In this document: piece after piece, positions 1 through 5,068 of the stretch
How positions within the stretch are numbered: position 1 is the first letter of the stretch
Layout of the letters: each line of letters opens with the position of its first letter
Origin: Acholeplasmataceae bacterium
Lineage (GTDB): Bacteria; Bacillota_I; Bacilli_A; Izemoplasmatales; Hujiaoplasmataceae
DNA length: 5,200 bases
Direction: 5' to 3'
Assembly: GCA_012515085.1 (NCBI GenBank)
Contig: JAAYZB010000252.1
Coordinates: 1 to 5,200 of the forward strand
Notes under the pieces: model-generated
Seen by the model: only the letters and a program-made list of their open reading frames with translations
What the model was told of the DNA's origin: nothing
The model's database searches: none
Program-made: the position numbers and the translations under genes

Positions 1-404
1 GTCACGTTATAGCCATTAGAAGAGGGTGTTACGGGATTTTGATAGGAAAAATCGACTTCTTGATCAACCAATGTCTGATACTCAATATCGTAGATACTCG
101 CTTGGACCAAATTCGTCTTTCGATCTAACGTGGTATCGTGTGATAATATAATGACGCCGTCTTTCGTCAAACTGACATCCGTCTCAAGCATCATTCCAGG
201 ATCAATGCTATAGGCATGATAAAAGGCTTCTAACGTGTTGTCAGGGAATTCCTTGTTTCCTCCACCATGGGCAATCAAGAGGGGCATCTCACTAGCGCGT
301 CTAAGCGGATTGGATCCTTTGTGGTTGGGAAACCGAGGAAAAAGGGCAATGGTAACATAGATCAATAACAGGATGATTAGTAGTAACCCGGTTTTTTTTC
401 GCAT
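1..404 (-). CDS. Glycerophosphodiester phosphodiesterase, membrane-anchored, N-terminal 134 codons (3' end outside window)
   Basis: Hydrolyses glycerophosphodiesters to glycerol-3-phosphate and an alcohol (known for the GDPD family). Translated by hand from ATG 404-402. Residues 5-22 are a hydrophobic segment after a basic start (MRKKTG), so the enzyme is probably anchored in the membrane with its domain outside. From residue 43 the GDPD signature follows: LIAHGGGN with the first catalytic His at H46, FPDNTLEAF at 53-61, the metal-binding ExD at E74/D76, TKDG at 80-83, and the second catalytic His in SHD at H89. The usual Arg after the first His is Gly here (HGGG instead of HRG), and PENT is PDNT. 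The start is supported by AGGAG (411-415) six bases upstream. It lies 16 bases after the stop of the acyltransferase and its ribosome site sits in that gap, so the two are very likely co-transcribed. The family call is secure; the substrate is not known. Confidence 0.93.
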   Translation of the reverse strand, partial: MRKKTGLLLIILLLIYVTIALFPRFPNHKGSNPLRRASEMPLLIAHGGGNKEFPDNTLEAFYHAYSIDPGMMLETDVSLTKDGVIILSHDTTLDRKTNLVQASIYDIEYQTLVDQEVDFSYQNPVTPSSNGYNV

Positions 405-420
405 GAGAAGCTCCTAAATA

Positions 421-1569
421 TTAGTATTTGGATTGAGCGATTCGTAAAAAAGCCATACCGCCTTGATCTAATTTGATCAGATAATGGCGATCGTCATAAC
501 GAAATGAAAAGTTTCGTCTGATTGTCAGAATCGGAGTTTCTATGGCTGTTGCAGGAATGTTTTTTTGGATAACACCGGAAAGAATGAACGCTCCTTCACG
601 ATATTCTAGGGTGACTTTCCCTATCAGATCATGACTTTCCGTTTCGGGATGGATATAATAGAGCATTCCGGTTGTGTTCAGGTGTGATGCAAGAAGAATA
701 TCTTGATGCTGTCTTTGAAAATGATCCCAATCACGGGGGTTGTCGAAGGCGAACCCATGGAGGAAGCCATAGCGATCGACATGACCGGATTGGTGGCAGT
801 GGTCACAGAAAAACGCGTTTCTTTCAGATTTAAAGGAGTTCACAGCCAAACATTCGGGACAGATATACAAAATGTTTTCGATTCCTTCTGCCAAGCGTCT
901 GCCGGGATGTGGAATCCGTTCTTGTCGTTGATATTCGATGGCATCATGTGCCAGATGTTTATGAACGATTTGGCCGATGTCCTCAATAGAGAGTGCTGGG
1001 AGATCCGCTTTCGAAATAGCAAGGTCGTAGACGAGTTCTAATCGCCTGTTTCTACGCTTCCCGATCGCCCAACGTGGGCGAGAGAAATAGCCGCCGCGAA
1101 CGTTGCAGGTAATGACATCCAAGTTCAGTTTTTTGATGAGTTTCATGGTGGCTTCTTCAATATGGCCTGTAGCTCCAAAAAAAGTGATGTCTCCCTCGGG
1201 GAAAATCAAAATAGGATAGTTTTTTTTGACGGCTTCGAAGATTCGAAAAATAGTCGAAGAATCGCTTTTGCCTTTGGATTTGGGAATGACATGGGCTAGT
1301 TGTGTAACAAAGAATTTTGCAGGTTGTTGCGCGAAAAGAGTTTGAGAAGCGATAATGAAAGGAACATTATGAAATCGCATCGGTACATGGACAAAATCAA
1401 ACATGCAGGTGTGATTTGCCAAGAGGACAAAAGGTTCTCTTCGTCGAAAATCGACCGACGGAGAGCGGACGACCGATCGTTTTGCATCCATAGACATCCA
1501 GAGATAAACTAAAGGGCGCAAGAGCCAGAGCCAGAAATCTTGTTGGCGGTCCCGCCGAGTTTTCTTCAT
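421..1569 (-). CDS. PlsC-like lysophospholipid/glycerol-phosphate acyltransferase with C-terminal zinc ribbon
   Basis: 382 residues. The first ~215 match the 1-acyl-sn-glycerol-3-phosphate acyltransferase (PlsC/LPLAT) fold: the catalytic HX4D box is H53-TCMF-D58 preceded by Asn, and the FPEG substrate-binding motif is at 123-126. The family transfers an acyl group to a lysophospholipid, typically making phosphatidic acid at the inner membrane face. Typical PlsC proteins are about 240 residues; here some 150 are added. These begin with a zinc ribbon (C237-x2-C240-x14-C255-x2-C258) followed by a strand-rich tail of about 100 residues, perhaps PH-like, which I cannot identify firmly. A hydrophobic aromatic stretch at 12-25 (FWLWLLRPLVYLW) may dip into the membrane. 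The start ATG (1569-1567) has a run of six G (1579-1574) four bases upstream as ribosome site. It is first gene of the unit with the phosphodiesterase. Acyltransferase activity is well supported; the exact acceptor is not. Confidence 0.9.
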   Translation of the reverse strand: MKKTRRDRQQDFWLWLLRPLVYLWMSMDAKRSVVRSPSVDFRRREPFVLLANHTCMFDFVHVPMRFHNVPFIIASQTLFAQQPAKFFVTQLAHVIPKSKGKSDSSTIFRIFEAVKKNYPILIFPEGDITFFGATGHIEEATMKLIKKLNLDVITCNVRGGYFSRPRWAIGKRRNRRLELVYDLAISKADLPALSIEDIGQIVHKHLAHDAIEYQRQERIPHPGRRLAEGIENILYICPECLAVNSFKSERNAFFCDHCHQSGHVDRYGFLHGFAFDNPRDWDHFQRQHQDILLASHLNTTGMLYYIHPETESHDLIGKVTLEYREGAFILSGVIQKNIPATAIETPILTIRRNFSFRYDDRHYLIKLDQGGMAFLRIAQSKY

Positions 1570-1597
1570 TTTTCCCCCCGGGTTTGATACATTTTCT

Positions 1598-1606
1598 ATT
1601 ATAACA
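1598..1606 (-). promoter_or_regulatory. Extended -10 promoter for the acyltransferase/phosphodiesterase unit
   Basis: Read on the minus strand, 1606-1598 is TGTTATAAT, a perfect extended -10 (TGnTATAAT) about 30 bases ahead of the acyltransferase start. No good -35 lies at the proper distance, which is normal for extended -10 promoters. The DNA upstream is a run of A/T (about 1623-1641) that could act as an UP-like element. Confidence 0.7.
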
Positions 1607-1646
1607 TAATCTTCGATAACGATTTTTAAAAAAAAATAAAATTAGG

Positions 1647-1665
1647 TATTGTGTTTTGCACAGTA
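1647..1665. promoter_or_regulatory. Probable PadR operator, site 1
   Basis: TATTGTG-TTTTG-CACAGTA is an inverted repeat whose 7-base arms match at six positions. It overlaps the -35 region of the PadR promoter. It shares its pattern with site 2 (1680-1698), and the right arm CACAGTA is identical in both. That repetition, in front of a PadR gene, is the reason for calling it an operator; binding is inferred. Confidence 0.65.
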
Positions 1666-1677
1666 ATGGTTTATACT
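1649..1677 (+). promoter_or_regulatory. Promoter of the PadR/membrane-protein operon
   Basis: A weak -35 TTGTGT (1649-1654) stands 17 bases before the -10 TATACT (1672-1677). Transcription would start near 1684, inside operator site 2. The -35 overlaps site 1, so repressor bound at the two sites would cover both promoter elements and the start point. Confidence 0.6.
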
Positions 1678-1679
1678 AT

Positions 1680-1698
1680 TAGTGTGTATGACACAGTA
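1680..1698. promoter_or_regulatory. Probable PadR operator, site 2
   Basis: TAGTGTG-TATGA-CACAGTA is an inverted repeat whose 7-base arms match at six positions, with an inner perfect TGTGT/ACACA dyad. It lies between the -10 and the ribosome site, over the predicted start point. Its centre is 33 bp from that of site 1, about three turns of the helix, so two dimers would sit on the same face. Confidence 0.68.
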
Positions 1699-1710
1699 CG
1701 GAGGTATTTC

Positions 1711-2028
1711 ATGAATGCACAGTTCAAGAAAGGGATTATCGAGATGTGCGTAATGCATTTGGTGGAACAACAGCCGATGTACGGATTTGAAGTGATTGAA
1801 TCACTCGCGAAGGATATCGATGTGAATGAAAACACGATTTATCCGATTCTCCGTCGTTTGACCGATCAAGGCTACTTCTCGACTTACACCGAAGCCACCA
1901 ACATTGGCGCCCCACGAAAGTATTATCGCATCACCGAATCCGGAAAAGACCGGATGGAAGAGTATCGCAAAGAATGGAATCGCTTTTTGAAGGGCGTATT
2001 CCGGATTTTGGAAGGGAGAACCGTATGA
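1711..2028 (+). CDS. PadR-family transcriptional regulator
   Basis: 105-residue winged-helix repressor of the small PadR (PadR-s2) type. Visible signatures are the opening helix KKGIIEMCVMHLV (6-18), MYGFEVIE (23-30), the recognition helix NTIYPILRRL (41-50), and the wing GAPRKYYRIT (66-75) followed by the C-terminal dimerisation helix ESGKDRMEEYRKEW. Length is typical. The frame is open upstream to 1651, but that would start inside operator site 1; the ATG at 1711 has GGAGG (1700-1704) six bases ahead and gives the usual PadR N-terminus. The TGA stop overlaps the next start as ATGA, so the two proteins are translationally coupled. PadR proteins of this type are commonly encoded next to DUF1700 membrane proteins and repress their own operon; the two dyads at the promoter fit that. 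The inducing signal is unknown. Confidence 0.94.
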   Translation: MNAQFKKGIIEMCVMHLVEQQPMYGFEVIESLAKDIDVNENTIYPILRRLTDQGYFSTYTEATNIGAPRKYYRITESGKDRMEEYRKEWNRFLKGVFRILEGRTV

Positions 2029-3137
2029 AAACGGAATATTTGGCAAAAATCAAAAAATTGTTATCGGAGTATGAAATCTCCAAGACGGAAATCGATGATA
2101 TCGTTTCTGATTATGATGGGATGTATGAAGATGGCCTTGCGAAAGGCATGAACGAAGAAGAAGTTCAGAATTTTCTCGGTAATCCCGAAGTTATTGTCCA
2201 AGATTTGGCGGAAGGATATGAGCGCAAAGAACGGTTGAAAAGCGGACGCAAATTGGTAGCTTTATCGCCTTTTATCAGTATCATCATATTCTTTATTCTG
2301 GGATTTGGCTTTGAAAAGTGGCACCCAGGATGGATGGTATTTTTGATGACACCGATTTCTGCGGTTGTCGTTGAGTTTGTCGCAAGACGCAGCAAAGGGT
2401 CCTTGATTGCCATGACGCCTTTTATTGCGCTCATTATATTCCTCGCTCTCGGATTTTCACTCGGGATCTGGCACCCGACATGGCTGATTTTTCTCGCCAT
2501 CCCTATTGTCTCGATTGTTGTGAGTGCAAAGAACAAAGGGCTTTGGGAGACATTGACAGCACTCTCACCGCTTGTTGCCTTGATCATCTTTATTATATGT
2601 GGTTATTTTGGCTATTGGCATCCGACTTGGCTGGTGTTCTTCATCGTTCCCATTCTCGGGATCATGAATCACAAAGACGTTAAGAAACGGATCATCTATG
2701 AAGTGACATTGCTCTTGACGATAGGGTTGTATTTGCTGGTTGGCTACATTTCTGGACGTTGGGGTCTTGGCCTGGTAGTGTTTTTGTTGCCATTTGCGGT
2801 ATCGCTACTGATGAATGATGTGAAGTTGGAAGTGGAAGGGAAATTTGCTTGGTTGGAACTTTCTCTCGCGATATTGTTTGTAATCATCTATATCGGATTT
2901 GGTATCTGGCTTAAAACTTGGGGCTTTTTATGGATGATTTTCCTGCTTATTCCCATGGTTTCCATCATCCGAAAAGTGAAAGGCAGCCGAAAGATAGTAG
3001 CTTTGATGCCCTTCTTATCGTTAATCGTTTTTTTCTCGCTGGGATATTTCTTAGGGGCATGGCATGTCGCATGGATGGCGTTCTTATCCATACCGGTGAC
3101 TGGAATTTTGGTAGGAAAAGAAAAAAATCACAAGTAG
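2025..3137 (+). CDS. DUF1700/HAAS-domain membrane protein with six tandem two-helix repeats
   Basis: 370 residues. Residues 1-65 form a soluble helical domain of the DUF1700/HAAS type (KIKKLLSEYEISKTEIDDIV, then an EDGLAKGMNEEEVQNFLGNP region), the module usually paired with PadR repressors. After a basic linker (67-76), the rest is six copies of a ~47-52-residue hydrophobic hairpin, predicting about 12 membrane helices. Each copy keeps one Trp (W99, W149, W198, W246, W299, W346) and a Pro 11 residues later (P110, P160, P209, P256, P310, P357; only 10 in copy four). Copies 1-3 read WHP-x-W, copy 6 WHVAW; copies 4 and 5 have lost the His. The start ATG overlaps the PadR stop and has GGGAG (2014-2018) six bases ahead; the frame runs open from 1974, but that earlier start would cut deep into PadR. 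The C-terminus is short and basic (GKEKNHK). No transporter or enzyme motif is visible. Function unknown; membrane-stress sensing or a link to PadR is conjecture. Confidence 0.9.
   Translation: MKTEYLAKIKKLLSEYEISKTEIDDIVSDYDGMYEDGLAKGMNEEEVQNFLGNPEVIVQDLAEGYERKERLKSGRKLVALSPFISIIIFFILGFGFEKWHPGWMVFLMTPISAVVVEFVARRSKGSLIAMTPFIALIIFLALGFSLGIWHPTWLIFLAIPIVSIVVSAKNKGLWETLTALSPLVALIIFIICGYFGYWHPTWLVFFIVPILGIMNHKDVKKRIIYEVTLLLTIGLYLLVGYISGRWGLGLVVFLLPFAVSLLMNDVKLEVEGKFAWLELSLAILFVIIYIGFGIWLKTWGFLWMIFLLIPMVSIIRKVKGSRKIVALMPFLSLIVFFSLGYFLGAWHVAWMAFLSIPVTGILVGKEKNHK
2253..3110 (+). repeat. Six tandem protein-level repeats (membrane hairpin)
   Basis: Six in-frame units begin near residues 77, 127, 177, 224, 276 and 324 of the membrane protein. 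The common pattern is LxALxPFxxLIIFxxLGY, a short turn with W-H-P-x-W, then FLxxPIxxIxx and a charged loop. Units 1, 2, 3 and 6 are close to each other; 4 and 5 have drifted. The similarity is clear in protein but only patchy in DNA, so the duplications are old. Confidence 0.88.
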
Positions 3138-3145
3138 TTCCTTAT

Positions 3146-3171
3146 AAAAGGTCGCGTTCAGCGGCCTTTTT
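3146..3171 (+). terminator. Rho-independent terminator of the PadR operon
   Basis: The stem GGTCGC (3150-3155) and GCGGCC (3161-3166), with one G-U pair and loop GTTCA, is flanked by AAAA on the left and TTTTT on the right. It begins nine bases after the membrane-protein stop. Confidence 0.85.
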
Positions 3172-3199
3172 AAATGCGTTGGTAAAAATCCGGACACCG

Positions 3200-3228
3200 T
3201 TGAAATCGAAAAAGGGACATGCTACAAT
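3200..3228 (+). promoter_or_regulatory. Sigma-A-type promoter of the diguanylate cyclase gene
   Basis: TTGAAA (3200-3205) is followed after exactly 17 bases by TACAAT (3223-3228). TG at 3220-3221 makes it also an extended -10. The transcript would start near 3235 with a leader of about 23 bases before the ATG. I see no operator or riboswitch in it. Confidence 0.82.
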
Positions 3229-3257
3229 AAGGATGCAAAAAATCAAGGAGGAGTCTT

Positions 3258-4226
3258 ATGAACCTAGACCAGCTTTCCAAACAAGAACTTATTCAGAGAA
3301 TCAGACAACTTGAGACGGAGAATCAGGAATTGAGGAAAGATTCAGAACAGATGGATCAACTTCAATTTTCTTGGACTGGAAATCTGGGACGGTGGTATTG
3401 GGATATTCAGACGAACTCGGTCACTTTCAATCCATTAAAAGTAACGACGTTGGGATATGATGTTACTTCCATGACCGAACCCATCACTTACCAGTTTTTT
3501 ACCGAGAAACTTCATCCGGATGACTATGAACAATCAATGCAAGCGATGAGAGATCACCTTTCGGGGAAACATCCGGTCTATGAATGCGAGTATCGGATCC
3601 GCACGATAGCAGGAGAATATAAATGGTACTACGATCGCGGTCGGATCACTCGCTATGACGCCGAAGGGAAACCGTTATTTGTGGCTGGAATCGTGTTTGA
3701 TATCACTGAGCAAAAGCGAATCGAATCCGAGTTGAAAGAAAGTAACCTTCGCCTGGAAAAATTGACATTGACCGATCCCTTGACACAACTACATAATGTG
3801 CGGTCCTTGTATCTTGCATTGGAAAAACTCAAACAAAAGAAAACTCCTTTTTCACTAGCAATGTTGGACCTTGACAACTTCAAACAAGTCAATGATCAAT
3901 TGGGGCATCTGGAAGGCGATCAGACACTTGTGGAAGTCGCAAACGTGATGCGGCAGTTTTCGAATGAAATGGATATTTGTGGTCGCTATGGGGGCGAAGA
4001 GTTTTTAATCATCATGCCGGAACGTCCCCTTAAGGAAGCAATTATACAAGCGGAATCGATCCGAAAACATATTGAGAAGCATTTTACAAATCGGCGAGTT
4101 CGCGTGACAACCAGTATCGGCGTAGTCGAATTCAAAAGGGAATCGATTGCAGCCATACTTCAACAAGTCGATGAGCAACTCTACCAGGCAAAAGCATTGG
4201 GGAAAAATCGGGTTGTTGGGCGGTAA
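3258..4226 (+). CDS. Soluble PAS-GGDEF diguanylate cyclase
   Basis: 322 residues, predicted to make cyclic di-GMP from two GTP. Residues 1-35 are a Leu-rich coiled coil. Residues 37-152 are a PAS fold of the PAS_3 type (RWYWDI, LHPDD at 85-89, ECEYRIRT, YKWYYDRGRI, GIVFDITEQK). A linking helix (153-170) leads to the GGDEF domain: LTDPLTQLHN (171-180), DLDNFKQVND (204-213) with the metal-binding Asp, GHLEGD (216-221), the active-site loop GGEEF (245-249) and AKALGKNR (311-318). All catalytic residues are present. The inhibitory RxxD site, five residues before GGEEF, reads NEMD (236-239), so the Arg is missing. No membrane segment or signal peptide exists: it is cytoplasmic and the PAS domain is presumably the sensor, with ligand unknown. 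The start has AAGGAGG (3245-3251) six bases upstream. It stands alone between its own promoter and terminator. Confidence 0.95.
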   Translation: MNLDQLSKQELIQRIRQLETENQELRKDSEQMDQLQFSWTGNLGRWYWDIQTNSVTFNPLKVTTLGYDVTSMTEPITYQFFTEKLHPDDYEQSMQAMRDHLSGKHPVYECEYRIRTIAGEYKWYYDRGRITRYDAEGKPLFVAGIVFDITEQKRIESELKESNLRLEKLTLTDPLTQLHNVRSLYLALEKLKQKKTPFSLAMLDLDNFKQVNDQLGHLEGDQTLVEVANVMRQFSNEMDICGRYGGEEFLIIMPERPLKEAIIQAESIRKHIEKHFTNRRVRVTTSIGVVEFKRESIAAILQQVDEQLYQAKALGKNRVVGR

Positions 4227-4273
4227 TGATTGGTGCAAAAGCAAAGATCGAACCAGCAATCAAAGCGAATGGG

Positions 4274-4300
4274 AGCGAGACGAATTTATCTCGCTTTTTT
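4274..4300 (+). terminator. Rho-independent terminator of the diguanylate cyclase gene
   Basis: A perfect 7-bp stem AGCGAGA (4274-4280) / TCTCGCT (4289-4295) with an 8-base loop is followed by a run of T (4295-4300). Confidence 0.88.
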
Positions 4301-4338
4301 CTTTAATAAATAAAGTGATGAAGAAGGAGCGATTTTGT

Positions 4339-4367
4339 TTGCGGAATCGTCATTGTTAGGGTAAAAT
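4339..4367 (+). promoter_or_regulatory. Likely promoter of the tRNA gene
   Basis: TTGCGG (4339-4344), 17 bases, then TAAAAT (4362-4367). The -35 keeps only the TTG. A start near 4374 would give a 5' leader of a few bases on the tRNA. The terminator just upstream means the tRNA needs its own promoter. Confidence 0.6.
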
Positions 4368-4379
4368 AGTATGTGTTCT

Positions 4380-4455
4380 GGGGGTGTAGCTCAGCTGGGA
4401 GAGCGCATGCTTCGCATGTATGAGGTCGCGGGTTCGAATCCCGTCATCTCCACCA
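4380..4455 (+). tRNA. tRNA-Ala, anticodon CGC
   Basis: All 76 positions fold as a canonical tRNA. The acceptor stem is GGGGGTG / CATCTCC with G-U pairs at 3-70 and 5-68; G3-U70 is the classical alanine identity element. The D stem is GCTC/GAGC. The anticodon stem is CATGC/GTATG with loop TTCGCAT, giving anticodon CGC for codon GCG. A five-base variable loop (AGGTC) follows, then the T arm GCGGG-TTCGAAT-CCCGT. CCA is encoded (4453-4455). The gene is single, with its own promoter and terminator. The CGC alanine tRNA is less common than TGC in low-GC genomes, since TGC can read GCG by wobble. Confidence 0.96.
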
Positions 4456-4466
4456 ATGATTTTAGG

Positions 4467-4496
4467 AGATTTGAAATATTCTTTCAAATCTTTTTT
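4467..4496 (+). terminator. Rho-independent terminator of the tRNA gene
   Basis: A perfect 10-bp stem AGATTTGAAA (4467-4476) / TTTCAAATCT (4482-4491) with a 5-base loop, followed by six T (4491-4496). The stem is AT-rich but long. Confidence 0.82.
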
Positions 4497-4519
4497 GTTT
4501 CCTTTCGTTTTATCAACCG

Positions 4520-4570
4520 CGTATTACAAAGTATTGTATACATAAATTATTCTTGGCACGATGTAATACG
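4520..4570. repeat. 9-bp inverted repeat ahead of the antitoxin remnant (possible old operator)
   Basis: CGTATTACA (4520-4528) and its exact reverse complement TGTAATACG (4562-4570) lie 42 bp apart centre to centre, four turns of the helix. Between them is GTATTGTATAC (4531-4541), which shares the GTATTxxA theme. The second arm directly abuts the ribosome site of the antitoxin remnant. Antitoxins of the RelB type bind short palindromes at their own promoters; that this is such an operator is inference. Confidence 0.45.
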
Positions 4571-4581
4571 AGGTGATAATG

Positions 4582-4652
4582 ATGATTATATCTATTCGAA
4601 TTAGTGATAATGAATCATAACTCAAAGAAAATATGCAGAATTGAAGAAGATT
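4582..4652 (+). pseudogene. Decayed RelB/DinJ-type antitoxin gene, N-terminal remnant
   Basis: ATG 4582, with GAGGTG (4570-4575) six bases upstream, opens MIISIRISDNES, close to the ribbon-helix-helix start of RelB-type antitoxins (M-x-x-I-S-I-R-x-S-D-E-E). A TAA stop (4618-4620) follows at once. One frame over, 4629-4652 reads KYAELKKI, matching the next conserved block (K-x-YAEL-x-G-I). Only 11 bases separate the blocks where intact relatives need about four codons. The stop stands where Glu (GAA) is expected and is followed by CTC (Leu), so one G-to-T change plus one lost base would explain the break. A TGA follows at 4653-4655. An intact protein would be about 70-90 residues; nothing convincing of its C-terminal half remains. 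The block order, spacing and ribosome site support the call, but it rests on motif recognition only. Confidence 0.55.
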
Positions 4653-4750
4653 TGAAATTGTTGGTATTTTTTAATATATATCGTATTAAGTTCACTGTAA
4701 AAGCATTCGAATCATAGAAGGACTTGAATAAGCAAATCGGGGTTATGTGT

Positions 4751-4784
4751 GAGGGATTCCTTTGTGGCGGTCTCTCTTTTTTTT
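4751..4784 (+). terminator. Weak terminator-like hairpin
   Basis: GAGGGA (4751-4756) can pair with TCTCTC (4771-4776), with one G-U pair across a 14-base loop, followed by eight T (4777-4784). The stem is short and the loop long, so it may be chance; it could be the terminator of the decayed locus upstream. Confidence 0.3.
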
Positions 4785-4981
4785 CTTGTTGACGATCATA
4801 CAGATTTTTTATTATTCTCGTAGTGTAAAAATTTTTTGTCAGAAATTCATGAAGTAATCAATGAGAAAAGGATGCGAATATAAATCTAATAATAACCGCA
4901 ATATTTTAAAGGTCATTTCGAATTTTTATATATTAAGATATACAATCGTTTGTTTGAATGATTGATATAAGCGTCTGCCTC

Positions 4982-5012
4982 GATTTTTATTGAATCAAGT
5001 ATAATAAAAATC
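4982..5012. repeat. 10-bp inverted repeat / AT-rich hairpin
   Basis: GATTTTTATT (4982-4991) and AATAAAAATC (5003-5012) are exact reverse complements around an 11-base loop. It lies about 130-160 bases before the final gene, upstream of its likely promoters. It might be a terminator-like hairpin for either strand or a protein site; no T run follows on the plus strand. Confidence 0.5.
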
Positions 5013-5068
5013 AATTTTATCGATATACAATGTTGAAAAAAATAGTGTAAAAAATCGATTTAAAAGCT

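Larger units (their letters stand above)
4653..5068. other. AT-rich stretch without an intact gene
   Basis: No frame on either strand here has both a ribosome site and a recognisable product. Two 60-base lines I counted (4861-4920, 4921-4980) hold about 28% and 25% G+C, against 45% in a counted line of the diguanylate cyclase gene (3361-3420). It contains a possible shred of a toxin reading frame (4679-4732), a weak hairpin with T run (4751-4784), a direct repeat GATATACAAT (4937-4946 and 5022-5031), a 10-bp inverted repeat (4982-5012) and the palindrome AAATCGATTT (5052-5061). Confidence 0.7.

Noticed and set aside
703..1041. 112-codon plus-strand open frame
   Set aside because: It lies wholly antisense within the acyltransferase gene, whose HX4D, FPEG and zinc ribbon motifs are clear; the frame has no ribosome site or family likeness.
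1651..1710. Upstream GTG start adding 20 residues to PadR
   Set aside because: It would start inside operator site 1 and ahead of the -10, with no ribosome site; the ATG at 1711 has GGAGG and gives the family's normal N-terminus.
2165..2587. 140-codon minus-strand open frame
   Set aside because: It is antisense to the repeat-bearing membrane protein and exists because of that gene's codon pattern.
4371..4604. Open frame across the tRNA gene giving a protein-like GVAQLGER...GSNPV product
   Set aside because: It is the well-known translation artefact of a tRNA gene; the same bases fold as a complete tRNA-Ala.
4433..4713. TTCGAATC occurring in the tRNA T-loop (4433-4440) and again at 4706-4713, considered as attachment-site repeat
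   Set aside because: Only eight bases match, the flanks differ and no integrase is present; it is likely chance.
4860..4964. 34-codon plus-strand open frame starting ATG 4860
   Set aside because: It has no ribosome site, an AT-driven composition and no recognisable motif.
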